Shown piece after piece: positions 44,151 to 56,540 of a stretch of 64,000 nucleotides of DNA. Position numbers and translations under genes: made by a program. The notes below the pieces were generated by a model that was not told the origin of the DNA, did no database searches, and worked only from the letters and a program-made list of their open reading frames with translations. The number at the start of each line of letters is the position of its first letter. Positions within the stretch are counted from its first letter, which is position 1. The stretch is from Diphasiastrum complanatum (lineage: Eukaryota > Streptophyta > Lycopodiopsida > Lycopodiales > Lycopodiaceae): NCBI GenBank assembly GCA_029204225.1, contig CM055111.1, forward strand, positions 3,395,246 to 3,459,245. Direction: 5' to 3'.

Positions 44151-45580
44151 ATAGATCAAATTTGGTGCCACTCGGGAAAGCCAAAATTTGATGCTAACGT
44201 GCTACTTTGCGACTTGTCATCTGGCATGGCTCATCAAGTGATCAAACTCAACCTATCCCAACTCTAGGACATTAAGATAGCTCAACTTCAAGCCCTTGTC
44301 AATGAAATTTATCCCTATCACACAACATATTTGAAAATCACTGTGCATCTTAGGGAAAAAGTTCATTGGTGGTGCTTGTCACTCTAGATTTCTCATAAAG
44401 TGATTAAGTTTGAGAATATAGCTCAAAGTTGATGTCTCTAATGACTCACGATAGAGAGATTTTGGACCTTATCACTCAATATTACCCAATGAGTGGTCAA
44501 CAGGAAATTCAAATGGCTTGAATCTAATCCTACATGCATCAAATGATCAAAATTGACTAATAGTGAGATCAGTCAATTTTGATTGGTTGATGGAATTGAC
44601 CTCTATGTCATGAGATTCTTCAAAATTCAAATCTATCTTGGGATAGCTCAATTTTAGCCCTTGTCATTGAAGATTTGTCATAGCATGATTGAATTCGAAG
44701 AATTACAAGCCTACAAAACTTGAATAGCTCAAGTATGATGTTTATCACTTGAGGTAGCTCATGTTTGATCTAATAGATTGTGTTTGATCAAATTAGATGT
44801 CTACCACTTGAGATGGCACAATTTGATGTTTGTCACTCACAGTAGCTTGCAATTTTGGTCTTAATATTCCACATAGTTCATCGAGTGATCAAACTCGAGT
44901 GATCTTAAATTTATAACATTCAGATTACTCAAGTCTGATCCATTGTCGATAAAACTGGTCCCTACTATTTGAGATAGCCGAAAGTTGATGTTTATCATTT
45001 GACATAACTTCAATATGATGCCTACATGCAAGAAGTCTCAATTTTGTTCCTCGTCAATCATCACTCGACATTGAGTGTTTAAATTAGAGGAATCTCGAGT
45101 GTAGGACATTCATGTACATCGGTCGAAATAGCTCATGTTTGATGCTTATGCTATGATTTTTGTCCGTATCATTGGACATAGAACATCGAGTAACTAAACT
45201 GAACCAATCTCAATGTTAGAACATTCCAATTACTCGAGTTCGATCTCTCATGGATAGAATTGGTCCCTATCAATTGAGATAGTTGAAACTATTGTCTACC
45301 ACTTGGCATGGCTAATTGAGTGATCAAATTAAACCAATATCAAGTGTAGTACATTCAGATTGATTAAGTCGGACTCTCTATCAGTTGCATTGAATCACAT
45401 TACACATGATAGATCAAATTTGATGTCCATGACCAAGATAGCTCATTTTTTGCCCTTATAAATTGAAATTTTCCCATAGTGTCTCTTAACAATAGGAGAC
45501 TGAGAGAATAGTTTCCATTGAACCAGGTGCTCAATGATATTGCAATGACTCAATAATTTGACATGGCTCGTTGAAAGCCT
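44150..45580 (+). repeat. Degenerate tandem repeat array
   Basis: Variants of the phrase 'ggcatggctcatcaagtgat' plus 'caaactcaacc', followed by 'acattcagattactcaagtc' and 'aattggtccctatca', occur near 44220, 44880, 45175 and 45305, with weaker forms at 44505. Units are highly diverged and of unequal length (about 130 to 350 bases). This looks like an old satellite or minisatellite rather than coding DNA. Confidence 0.5.
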
Positions 45581-45585
45581 AGAAA

Positions 45586-46095
45586 ATGGGCTTGGTTCAA
45601 GCTGGCTTGAGGAAGTTGCCATGTGAGCAAATTCTGCAAACAATGACAAAGAACTATGGTCAGAAGCAGCAAATGATTCTTGAAGGTAGCAACGCGTGGC
45701 CGACCTATTTAGTAAGAATAGCGGTGAGGTCTTGTCACATACACTCCCCGATAAGTTGTCGGTTGGGGGATCATCCGAACATATCTGCTGAGACGTATTT
45801 TGAGGCAGAATCAATTGAGAAGCAAGAGAGAGGCCAAGAGAAATCTGCTGTCACCCTCAGCCCGCCATTGCTTGTGTGTGAAGGCAATCCTAATGATGCA
45901 CATGGCTCGTTGTCTCCCACTGCCATCATCGTAATCTTCCTTGCAGTTGAAAACCCTAGCATGCTTTATAGTTTCAAAAATGAGGCTCAAACTTACACCC
46001 AAAAAAAATGCTCAAACTTGGACCCCAAAAAATGCTCAAACTTAGGACCCAAAAAATGCCAACTGTACAATTGGCCCGGTGGCAACATTAATTAG
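45586..46095 (+). CDS. Unassigned ORF of 169 codons
   Basis: MGLVQAGLRKLPCEQILQTM to CQLYNWPGGNIN is open without interruption. It shows a mixed sequence with a hydrophobic stretch (SPTAIIVIFLAVENPSMLY, about residues 114-132) that could be a membrane segment. The last 40 codons are built on a tandem repeat of about 23 bases (CSNLDPKKCSNLGPKKC). No family is recognised. It overlaps an open frame of 123 codons on the other strand (45443-45814). A 45 base stretch after 46095 reads non-coding. Coding is uncertain. Confidence 0.3.
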   Translation: MGLVQAGLRKLPCEQILQTMTKNYGQKQQMILEGSNAWPTYLVRIAVRSCHIHSPISCRLGDHPNISAETYFEAESIEKQERGQEKSAVTLSPPLLVCEGNPNDAHGSLSPTAIIVIFLAVENPSMLYSFKNEAQTYTQKKCSNLDPKKCSNLGPKKCQLYNWPGGNIN

Positions 46096-46358
46096 CACCA
46101 AATTTTTTTGGCGCTAACTTCGCTCTATCCCTCCTTCATTTTCCTCTGGTCGATAATCCTCCTTCGTTTTCCTCTACTCTAACATCATGCTAACAATGCT
46201 CTCTCCCTCCTGCTAATTCATCTTCATGTGTTGCATCATGTGCTTCTCGTAGCTTCTTCGTCCCTGATTGCTTGAGAATCTTTGTCCACGGGCATTAGCT
46301 GTGCATGCTGGGAACGAGATGTTCTTAATCCAGGAGCTGTTCTTCATTTGTTGGAGTG
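46096..46358. other. Nothing recognised
   Basis: C/T-rich stretch ('cctccttcattttcctctgg' repeated as 'cctccttcgttttcctcta'), no frame. Confidence 0.4.
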
Positions 46359-46880
46359 ATCAGTGTTATGTCCAAGGCCAGTAAGTAGGATTTAGTATAC
46401 TCCTAGTCTTGGATACACGGTACTCTAGTAAATCAAGTTGTTAGTTATGCCACATCATACTGGATGTGACCTAAAAGTAACTAATATCCTTGTGAGGCCC
46501 AGAACACACTAAATGGAGTTTAGACAAGGTATGAGACAGTGTATGCATGTGTAGACTTATCAATAGCAATTCTATGAATAGTTGGTCCATGCTTAGGACT
46601 CTATTCTAGGTGAATCTATGTATAGGGAACTTATGGCTATGCACGGCTATGTGCCCAGGTTGGTTTTGGCTCTATATATTGAGGCCAAACTTGCCCTACT
46701 CCTCATTGTAGTCATTGATTCAGTGCCAGCTACGTCTTCTTGGTACCTTAACTGAAATAGATTTTTAGGGAACTAAAAATTCTAAGGAGAGAAGAGTGGA
46801 AATCAGAGGTAGTAAGTGTGATTGGGAAATGTATTTTGCAGTTAGTATTCTAGGTAAATCCCAGTAAATAATTGCTTAAC
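46359..46880 (+). repeat. Possible LTR
   Basis: Starts TGTTATGTCCAAGG. It contains GCTCTATATATTGAGG near 46668-46683 in promoter-like position and a downstream C-rich leader. No primer site or opposite LTR could be identified, so this is tentative. Confidence 0.3.
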
Positions 46881-49139
46881 ACCGATAATTAATTTCTTGG
46901 ATTAAATTCATTTAATTGAATTAATAAATGTTATCTTTGTAACCATTGAGTTATCTGCAATTTTGGATGTCAATTGTGATGTTAGAAGTGGAATTTGATA
47001 CGTGGATTACATTGGATCTGTTAGTTGACAGAAGCTTGTCCCTAGATTCGGTGCATCAGTAGGGGATTTGAAGGTTATTCATTAATCAGAAAAGATCAGA
47101 ATGTAATGTGGAACCATGTTAATTCTTCTGTTTAAGTCACATGGTCAGATGTGGATTTGTGGTATCCATCTGATAGGCATGCCAATCATCCAAATAAATG
47201 GATTCTCCAGTGTTTGGAAACAAGAGATAATATCCTATATGGATTATAGGACAGCTAGTTGATCAAAGGATCTCTAGAATATCAAATAAGGCAGTCACAT
47301 AGTTTTATGGCTGATGGTATGGGACATCAGTAATTTTGGAAAGGAAATTCTAGGACTGTAAAGATCTGATGATCAATGGTGTGTTTTAGTACCTAGTGGC
47401 GATATGGGAAAGAAGAAAACCATTTGATCAAAGGTGGGGTATTTTGGAAAATTTTGAGGTTTAATCTAGATCCTAATATGGTATCTCCTTATTTACCAAA
47501 TCAGAGGCCCTCAAATCTATATCTCATTTTTTTAATTAATCATTTACTTCTTAGTGATTTCTCAAATATAAGATATCAGACTGATTTATATGATTCTTTC
47601 CAGCATGAAGTTATTCTTCTGAAAGAATGTTATGTCATATAAATTACTACTTGTGTGAATAGACTTGGAATTCAGATAAATTCTAAGTTTAAAATATTTC
47701 AATTTTTTTGGACCTAGAATATCTCTGTTGCATAAATGGATTTCGATGGAATAGTAGTTTCTATCACTCAGATTGAAAATATTTGAAGAGAAGTCATGTT
47801 TGTAATGAAGTGAATCCTTTACTGGAAACACTTATTATTGACTTTTCTTGAATTTGGATATTTTCATATATCATATTTCCTGTTAATTTTTATTGAAATT
47901 TATAATTGCTTTAAAAGGAGAGGTGAAGTGATGGGATAAAATTCTATTTGGGAATCTGTTGGTTGCATAATTTTTGGAAGAGAACCAGATGTGGTATAGA
48001 AATGAGTTTTGGTCTGAAAGTAATTTCGATTAGATTCAGAGTAAGATACCTAATTGAAACTTTTCAAATAAGAGAAATTATCTAGAGATTGTGTGGACAA
48101 TCTTTTTCTAGAACAGGTTTAATATCTGAATCATTATCTATAAGTAGTACAATGAAAGGTCAAAGGTTACTAGCTCCATTTTGATTGGAATAGAAGTAAG
48201 TTTGATCAGAATTTAAGTCTGAGAGTTCTGTATTGGATCAACCTAATCTTAGTCTGAGTACTAGCACCAGAGAGGGGTTGATTGAGTGAAAGAAATTATG
48301 ATATTAGAGGTAAGTTGGATTGAAAAAACTGTTGAGAGTGAATTTTATTTGTCTCAGAGATTTTCTGGATATGTTATTTAGTCATGAGAAATAGAAAATA
48401 TTTTGTAGCTGAGTTACAAGATCTCAGTGAGATATGTGAGTAACATATGTGGGTTCTGGAGGAATCTGCCAGGTACGAATGTGTTTATGTACTGGGTCAT
48501 ACTGAGATTATTCTCTATGTGCATGATTAATCTTGTATGAATCTACTGTGTAATCCTAGTTACTAAGGTTATCTGGTGCACTTAACCTAGTCAGCAAACA
48601 TAAGCATATGATCGAGTATTGTCTTGATAGATACTTGCAGAGTTAACAAATATTTGCATGGAAGATTTATGGATTAACTTATAGATGATTTGGGTAAGGA
48701 TCTAAATGTGTTGTCATACTAGTATAATTGAATTCTTCACCTAGACATTTGAGATTTCTAAATTATTGGCAATTAACTTGAGTAGTTGATTACTCCAGAA
48801 TGAAGTTAATTGGTAAAACGATCAGTATGATGTGGTTTCACCAGAAATTGATAGTTTTGAATTATATAACTGAATTGATTTTCAGCTTTTGGGTATCTAG
48901 ATGTGATTCTGGATTGTAATCTAAAGTTTTTTGCAGTTGAAGATGATTGTCATTTTGGTATGCGTTCAGTCTTTAATTACCAGTTGTTTATAGAACTTGA
49001 ATCTTGCACTTCAGTTAAAAAATCATGTTTTGAAAGTATTCCTAAATCCAGTATTTTCTTAATGGAAAGATTTTGGAATGACTCTTACTTTTCCTAAGTT
49101 ATGTTGGACATATACTCCAGAATTCAGTTTCCACTTAAA
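46881..49139. other. Unassigned AT-rich sequence, possibly a decayed element
   Basis: No frame longer than about 80 codons and no motif. The phrase 'cagatgtggatttgtggtat' (near 47150) recurs in part near 47986. Possibly the remains of the element that starts at the LTR-like sequence upstream. Confidence 0.3.
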
Positions 49140-51877
49140 AAATAAGACAAGAGAGACTATGATTCTTATTATCACCATCTTTGCTACAGGAGCAAAGGTT
49201 TCTTCATAGTCAAGACCATATATTTGTGCAAAGCCTTTAGCACATAATCTTGCCTTGTACTTGTTGATGGAGCCATCATGATTGTACTTGATCTTAAACA
49301 CCTACTTGCATCCAATGATATGCATGTTAGGTGGTGGATCCACTAGCTCCCATGTGTGGTTGGTGATCAAGGCATCATATTCAATCTTCATGACCTCATA
49401 CCACTCCTTGGTATTGAGGGCTTCTTGAACATCTTTGGGCTCCTCGTGAGAAACAAAATAAGCATAAGTGGAATCAAGATCCACTTGTTCTCCTTTGTCA
49501 TCATAAGTGAGCCTTTTGGGCTCGGATCTCTCCCTCATGGATCTTCTAGGAGTGAAAATCCGAGGACTTCCATCTTCAAATCTCGACTCCTCCATATGTT
49601 GATTTTCTTCAATTACAAAAGGTGATAGATTTTGAGGTTGCTTGATCTCGGCCCCTCCAAGATTGGACTTTTCTTCTTCATGAAAAACTACATCTCTACC
49701 ATCAATTACTTTAAAAGTAGAGAGCATGTAGATTCGATAGGCTTTCTTGTTGGATGAATATCCAACCATTACTCCTTTGCTTGCACAAGGATCATCCTTC
49801 TTTCTTGTTTCCAAGGGAATATGGACAAAGCAAATGCATCCAGATACTCTAAGGTGTTCAACCTTAGGTTTCTTCAAATAGAGTGCTTCATATGGTGACT
49901 TTTCTCCAAGTGCAACATGAGGGAGTTGATTGCAAAGATAGTTTGAACAATTGATAGCCTCACCCCAAAAGTCTTTTGGCAAGGATGCCTCAATTCTAAT
50001 GGTTTTGGCACATTCACACAATGTTCTATTCTTTCTTTCAGCCACCCCATTTTGAGATGGTGTATATGCACAAGAAAACTCCCTTTTAATGCCTTCAAGC
50101 TCACAATAATCATGAAATTTATTGGAAGTGTACTCACCACCTCCATCACTTCTAAGAATCTTGATTTTGTATGAAAATTGCTTTTCAACTAGAGCTTTGA
50201 ACTTTTTTGGAAATAGTCAAACACCATAGACTTTGAAGCTAGAAGATATACCCAAGTAAGTCTAGTGAAATCATCAATGAAAGTTACAAAGCAAGTAGCA
50301 CCACCCTTGCTCTTTGAAGATGAGAAGTGCACATCCGAGTGTATGAGCTCCAATGGATGTGTAGTCTTGATAGATGACTTTGAAAAAGGCTTCTTATGAG
50401 ACTTAGATATGGCACAAGCCACACATGGCGGAATTCTTGGAGATAAGATTAGGCAAGCCAATAGCTTTGGCTTTCTTGACCATGGACACCATAGAATTAT
50501 AGTTAGGATGTCCCAACCTTCTATGCCAAAGTTCCTCCAAAGAAATATGAGAAGTAAAAGCACCATCACAAGAGTTAGCATACTCTTTGGGATCAAGCTT
50601 GTAGATTCCACCATATCTAGACCCAAATGCAAGGATCTCATCATGCTTCTTGATTGTACATATATCAACATTGAAATTCTCATCTAGTCCACTATCAAAC
50701 AATTTCCCAACACTAATAAGACTTTTTGTTAACTTAGGAACAAAAAGTACTTTAGATAGAGAAAGAACTTTTGATGATGAAAGCTTTAAGGGAATGGTCC
50801 CTGTGCCTTCAATAGCACACTCATGACCATTTGCTATGTAGATGGACTTCTTGGATCCTTCATAAGGTGACATGGATGAAAAAGAATGCTTGGAGCTACA
50901 CATATGTGAAGAAGCTCCACTGTCGATATACCACGAACCATCCTTCTTGAAAGGTGATGAAGAAAAACTCGAGCCATAAGAGATCGATCTCCATCACTTG
51001 CATGAGCATCTTCCTTCTCTTCATTAGAAATGTTGGCTTGCTTGAATTGACTCTTTTTCTTGAAGCAATTGGTGGCATAATGCCCCTTCTTGCCACAAAA
51101 GAAACACTTGATGTTTTTCTTCTTCTTCTTGGATGTGGAAGCTTGAGAGGACTCATCCTCTTCTCTTTTCTCCTTGGAAATAAGATTGTTCTTGCTTGAA
51201 GAGGATTGGTGTTGATTCTTACTTCTTGTCTTGTGGTTGTCTTTGGTAAAGAGAGCTTTACCGTCAATGTTCAGAGACAGTCTCTCCATTTTCAAGATTT
51301 TATACTCTTGTCTTGATTCTTCAAAAATGAGCACACTTTGGAGTGTTTCCAAACTTGGTAGCTCCTCCTTAATGGCATAACTCTGAACAAGGTTGTCATA
51401 TTCCTTCTTTAACCCATTAAGTATGACTTAAACAAGTTCATTTTGATTGATGGAGTCTCCTATGCATGACAATTCTCTATGGAGGTCTTTAACTCTCATT
51501 ACATAAGCTGAAGCACATTCATCACTTCTCTGTACACTTTGAAAAATTTGGTTTCTTAGTGTTAGAAGTCTAGAAGTATTCTTTGCCTCATAGATGGACT
51601 TGAGAGTATCCCAAGCATCTTTGGCATTAGTACAAGCACCAATTTCTCTTAAGATGTCATTTGAGACATTCATCTAAATATAATGCAGAGCCATCCTGGC
51701 TCTCTTTTTGTACTTTGGAATTTCTTGAGAAATTTGTGGTTCTTCTTCAATGCCAAGTACAATATCCATCACATCTTGTAGTATTAAGACAGATTCCATT
51801 CTAACCTTCCAAATTGAGTAATTGGAGGTTGACAATCTTTCACTTGCTTCTAATAGAAAGACACCCATTGAAGTCAT
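49140..51877 (-). pseudogene. Ty1/copia D polyprotein (gag to RT start)
   Basis: From 51877 down: MTSMGVFLLEASERLSTSNY, KYKKRARMALHYI, gag core (DAWDTLKSIYEAKNTSRLL), CCHC knuckle CFFCGKKGHYATNC, a frameshift, protease WYIDSGASSHMCSS with intact DSG, LSKVLFVPKLTKSLISVGK, pre-integrase LWHRRLGHPNYNSM, integrase zinc finger, LIHSDVHFSSSKSKGG, FVTFIDDFTRLTWVYLL, DGGGEYTSNKFHDYCE, GVAERKNRTLCECAK (DDE acids D, D, E recognisable), the hinge PRRSMRERSEPKRL and RT start EWYEVMKIEYDALITNHTW to [11 protein letters not shown] at 49150. RT palm, RNase H and the 3' LTR are missing. Few stops are present (near 50200, 51430, 51660), so it is among the youngest in the window. Confidence 0.88.
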
Positions 51878-52620
51878 AAAGAATAATGGAAATTAAAAAA
51901 GATGGATGAAAGAATTGCTTATCTTCTCACTATAGGAAACAATCAAGGGTACAAAACCAAATCCTATGTAAGACTAAGCAAAAAACTGTGAGATAGATCT
52001 CACTAGCTTGACAATCTCTCTAAAACAAGATTTGAATCATCAAAAAAGATGAAGTATGGCAAAAGTTATGGTTCTCTGAATTTCACACATGTGAAATATG
52101 CCAAAAATGTCAAATTGACTCAAATACAATCTATTTGTATGAAACAATTTGCCTAGAACCTATAAATTTTGTCTAAATCACATATTGATGAGATTGTACA
52201 ACTTCTGGATGATTTTTGTGATCATTCAAGCAATAAATGACATGTACACACAATTTGCCATAGGTCTAGGTGCCCTACCTATCACTCTTCAAAAGCTTAT
52301 AACTTCTGATTGGCTTATCCAACTGTCATGAATCAAATTGCATCATATTCTACACATTTCTAGCTTTCTAGTGGACTAATTTGCATGAAATTTGGATCTA
52401 AGGTGAGAGAGAACCACCAAACTGAAAATGGCAGATTTCACATGTGCCAGCACCTGAAATTCCGTACAGTACCTGATCTGGACCATTCAAAGTGGTTTGA
52501 AGCTCTAAATCACCAGAAAACTGCAAACTAGCTAGAAAGTAGAATCTAGACAATTCCTAGCTTGAAATCTGATCGAATCTGCAAACTTTTTGATTAGATT
52601 TGCCTGTAAAACTTAGGTAG

Positions 52621-52632
52621 GCTCTGATACCA
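52621..52632 (-). other. Primer binding site of copia D (tRNA-Met)
   Basis: TGGTATCAGAGC in minus sense, directly inside the LTR that begins at 52633. It sits upstream of the D gag with a leader of about 740 bases (51878-52620). Confidence 0.9.
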
Positions 52633-53360
52633 TGTTGAATTCACACGTGTGGGATGCCCTACACATGTACTTTTGATCTCCTAAGCCCAATAATACCATA
52701 AAGATCAGACTAGCATTGGTTGTCAATAGAAAAGCTGATCATTCAAGAAATAATATTGTGTTACAAGCAAGATCTGTCAACAAAACATTAGACTAAGCAT
52801 CATAAATGCCTCAACTCAGCTAGAGAGAGAAAATAGAAAGTACAAAACTCGTGTAGAGAGAGAGGGCACAAAGAGCTTGTCTCCAAATTTGCATTACACA
52901 CAAATTTCATCATTTTCTCAATGAGAGCACATCACATATATATAGATCCATGGACTCTCCTCCTACTTTGAGTTGAATTGGAGTTGTGAATCCACCTCTC
53001 AAGCTATCTAGACTTATTCAAGCCACCTCACTATGTCTAATTGTGCCACCTAGTCTTTTCATGCATTAAATGTGGCATGTAAAGTACAAATGGCAATTCC
53101 TATGGTAGCTCGAGTTTCTACTTCTACCTACCTTGAATATTTTATTCTAAGATGGGTCTTTACTAAGCCAAAAGACCTCAATTCATCTTTAGCATTTTTA
53201 GGACCCCTACTCACAACATTAGATAGATTTTTCAATATTTTGACACTTCTATGCCCAATATAAAGTGAAGTGGACCAAGATCTACCATCTTAAATTCTAA
53301 AGATAGACTTTTCTTGGTTTTCTCAAAATGACATCAATGTTATCACCACTAAGTATGATG
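52633..53360 (-). repeat. 5' LTR of copia D
   Basis: The internal edge (TGTTGAATTCACACGTGTGG in forward text) is well defined by the primer site. It contains 'catatatatagatcc' near 52935, a TATA box in minus sense. The outer edge is uncertain and lies at or before 53360, where R-derived sequence begins. Confidence 0.7.
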
Positions 53361-54375
53361 TCACCATCACTGAACTCTAGTTCATCATGACCATCACATG
53401 GTTCAACTGCTTCATCTACAGAGCCATCTTCAATGACTAGTTCGTGTTGTTCTTCACTTTGCTGATCGTTGTTGAAATCTTGAGAGTAATGGTCAAGTTC
53501 TGAAGTGTCGTTGTAGTTCTGATACTGGTCATCATTATTGTCGTTTTGGTCTTGGTACTGATTGTCATCAGCGATGTCGTCACCTTGATCATGATCTTCG
53601 ATGTAATCATCATCTTGATCCCAATATTTCCCCACATTATTGTCACAATCGTCCTCATAGTATGACTGATCGTCATCCTCTTGTTCATAATGCCAATCCA
53701 TTAGAGTCGATGTGGAATAACTAAATCTTGAAATTGTGGATTGCAATCTTGGGAAGAATTTGGAGATGTAATGGAAACTAGTTTTAACAAGGTGTAGTTA
53801 AGCAGTAACAATAGGCATGAGTTTTTTCGATTAGAGCAAATAAAAAGGACTTTTGAAAAATGTCAAATTTTGATCCCAATAAGACTTATACACTGACAAT
53901 ATTGTTGAGCTAATGAAGTTTTCTTTCTACGGCATTGAAATCCGAGCTCAAACAAATGAGATATGGTCAATGGAATGAATAAAACATAAAGTGTAAACAA
54001 AATTGGACAAAGGGTCCTAAAATAAAATTAAAAATAAAAAGTACATAATGATGACAAAATGATGATCATTGTACTCAGTGCAGCGAATTGAGCAATTTTT
54101 GTTCTTAATGCACTAAATTCCGACGTTAAACGCAAAAGTTAAGGCTACACGAAGACAAGGAAATTACAAACTTAGAAAGGGACCTTTATAGAAAAGTTAG
54201 GTTTCTTTGGAGCAATGGATCATTGAAGAAAGATACCCGTAGAAATCTTAAAAATGATGGCATTTTTTCTTGGTTACTTGGGCGATCAGTTGGGGTGCTC
54301 GGAACATTTGGCAGCGTGAGCACAGGGGCAAGTAGGGTGCTCGGAAGATTCTGTCAGCGTGGGCACAGGGGCAAG
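53361..54375 (-). pseudogene. Third fragment of R (N-terminal ORF part and leader)
   Basis: About 1.0 kb in left-arm orientation. It encodes MDWHYEQEDDDQSYYEDD and the same D/Q/N/Y-rich protein start on the minus strand (53361-53700), then the conserved non-coding segment and the 'ggtgctcggaagattctgtc' repeat up to 'ggggcaag' at 54375. It has empty sites for MITE 1. It is cut before the ISWI fragment and before the second half of the ORF. Confidence 0.85.
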
Positions 54376-54438
54376 CATGTGTATCTCATTCACTTGTTTT
54401 AAATTATTTTTGCACACTTTCTGAGAAATTCCCAGTTT
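54376..54438 (+). repeat. Short fragment of B-type LTR
   Basis: 'catgtgtatctcattcactt' is nearly the same as 31373-31392 in the B LTR. The similarity fades after about 60 bases. It abuts the R fragment without spacing. Confidence 0.5.
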
Positions 54439-54950
54439 TTGATAGTCTTACCGAAGCAGCTGATATATCATTGCAAGTGTCTTGTGGAGACCAACTTCCA
54501 CCTATATTGGTTGTTCAGCCGAAAAAGACCTACAAAAGCAGGCGAAGCCGCTAGAAGAAATAAAAAGAAAGATGTTGAGGAGGAAAGGACAAAACTTAAA
54601 CAACAGATGAGTCAGATCGATCTTGATCAAAAGAAACTCTCTGGAGTAATGATAGTTGAATTCTCTATTATGAAGCCCAAAGAGATCCAAAAGTAACGGA
54701 TCAAAAGAAAGAGTTGCAGAAAATGAAAGATGAAGACATCCGTGAACCTGCAAATAAAGCACGCTCCTCACCCAGCAAGTGGTGGTCGAAGCTCGACATT
54801 GCAAGGGTCCAAGGCTGCAATTGTAGAACTATGAGTTCCTTCATCTTGTCACCAAGCCTTCATCATGTTTCCTCACCGTTACCAAACTGTCCATCCAAAA
54901 GTGTTTCTACCACCAAATTTTTTATGATGACTCCAGCCCGTTGAGATTGA
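54439..54950 (+). pseudogene. Decayed ORF with charged helix, unknown
   Basis: Frames read DSLTEAADISLQVSCGDQ, LPPILVVQPKKTYKSRRSR (about 54450-54545), overlapped by KKDVEEERTKLKQQMSQID (a charged helical segment, 54570-54640) and KMKDEDIREPANKARSSPSK (54715 on). Stops and frameshifts occur between. The mix of an acidic-hydrophobic start and a basic tail could be a captured cellular gene piece, but I do not recognise it. Confidence 0.3.
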
Positions 54951-55600
54951 TAACCAAGATTTGTGCTACCTATCATAAAAGAGCATCGACAAGGCTGGAA
55001 CTTCAACTGAGAGAAGAACCACGGAAACACCCAGAGGCAAATGGAGGTACAGACCTCCCAAGAGAAACCAAAGATGAAACCGTCAATGGCAGATACAAGT
55101 GACTAAACAAAGAGACACATGTAAAGCACTCTAGCATGCAAGTTGTGAAGCTGCTGATAACTCTCCAAATTTTGAGAATGTCAACTCATTACAGCAATAA
55201 GACATTCTAAATCCAATTGCGACAATTTGTGAAAAACAGTTTTTGTGATAAAGACTAGCGACAATAAGCACTTGGTTTTATGTAAGCGAACGAGGATCAA
55301 CATTTTTCCAAGTGACGATCGAAGATGACAATGCAAAGCGGAGCGACATCATCCAATATGAGTAGCAGTGGGTCCTGCAACACATTAGGGGTGGGATGAT
55401 GTTGGCTGATTATGATGAATCCCCAAGATGCTCGGACAGAACAACTCAAGAGCACCTCTCACCTTAGACCGAGGAGGCCTCTCAGAAGACGAGACTAATG
55501 AAGACTGAAAGCCGAGTATGAGAGCCAAGAAATACTAGCTAGGAAAAACAAGTAAGAAATGTGTAAGCCTGATGGTGAATCCCGGAAGATGGAATGACCA
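54951..55600. other. Unassigned sequence
   Basis: Slightly GC-richer text with no frame over about 60 codons. 'gagaagaaccacggaaacac' and 'gaccgaggaggcctctcag' suggest decayed coding DNA, not identified. Confidence 0.3.
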
Positions 55601-56530
55601 TATAGGGACTAGTATTTCTAAGCAAATGCAATAAATGCAAGTAGACCCCTCTTAAAGAAAGTAGAGTGAGCCACCTTTTGATGGTGACCTCTAGTGGAGA
55701 GCAATATTCCACTTGTAATTTCTGAAATGTGGAAATTCCACTAGGATGTCACTTAAGGAGCTCTCTTGCTTATTTAAGAGACTCCCTCTTTGTAAAGAGG
55801 AGCTTTTTGCATTGTATCTACTCCATGCTTAATAAGAAGATTTTCCATGAGTTTGATGCTACACTAAGCTCCTTGATCATGATGGTTTTCTTGAGTGATG
55901 CCCCTATGATCGTGTCCTTCCATTCATATTGTGTGTGGTTGTGGATTTAGAGTGGATTAGATTTCTTGTTTTCTTGTTTTCTTGTGGATTAATGTAGGAG
56001 CCAGCATTCAAGTAAACTAAAGAGGCTAGAAATGTGGCATAAATCTCGCATATTCTCTAACATTCTAGTTCTTGATGTTCTTGGGATGTCCAAGAATCAA
56101 AAGGCTAGTTAGTTTCTTGATTCTTGGACTTCTAACATGCTGTAGATTAGTTTTTGTTTCTTGTTTATCAGTTTATGCAAATGTAGCTCAGTTCAGCGTA
56201 GTGTAGGATCTGATTTCAATCCGGTTTTAGAGTAAGTAGCAGTAGAAACTACTGAACGTTCATTGGTTTGCATGCTGATCTGTGAATGAGCATTCTTGGC
56301 TTGCATCCTATGTAGAATGTAAGTGCGTTCAAGAGTGACATCCCTGAGTAGTCCTCTGACAGGCAAGACAAATAAAATCTATACTACAAAGTTATTCAGT
56401 CCGTTTTTGCCTGACCTGGGCATTGTAACACATAAGAAACAGTCAAATAATGCCCAAACGAGTCTGGTAACAGAAAAGAAATAGAACTGTAAGCAAGAAG
56501 CAGAAAAATAAACAACACATCCTCTCAAGC
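55601..56530 (+). repeat. LTR-like sequence
   Basis: Contains GCTTATTTAAGAGACTCC near 55768-55785 as a promoter-like box, downstream 'cttgttttcttgttttcttg' and an A-rich end. Neither boundaries nor primer site could be fixed. Confidence 0.3.
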
Positions 56531-56540
56531 AGGGGATCTG

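Noticed and set aside
46881-49100. Copia RNase H remnant (peptide like KHKHMIEYCLDRYLQ near 48600)
   Set aside because: Only a weak resemblance to the SKHIDIRYHF block over about 15 residues, with no supporting motif around it.
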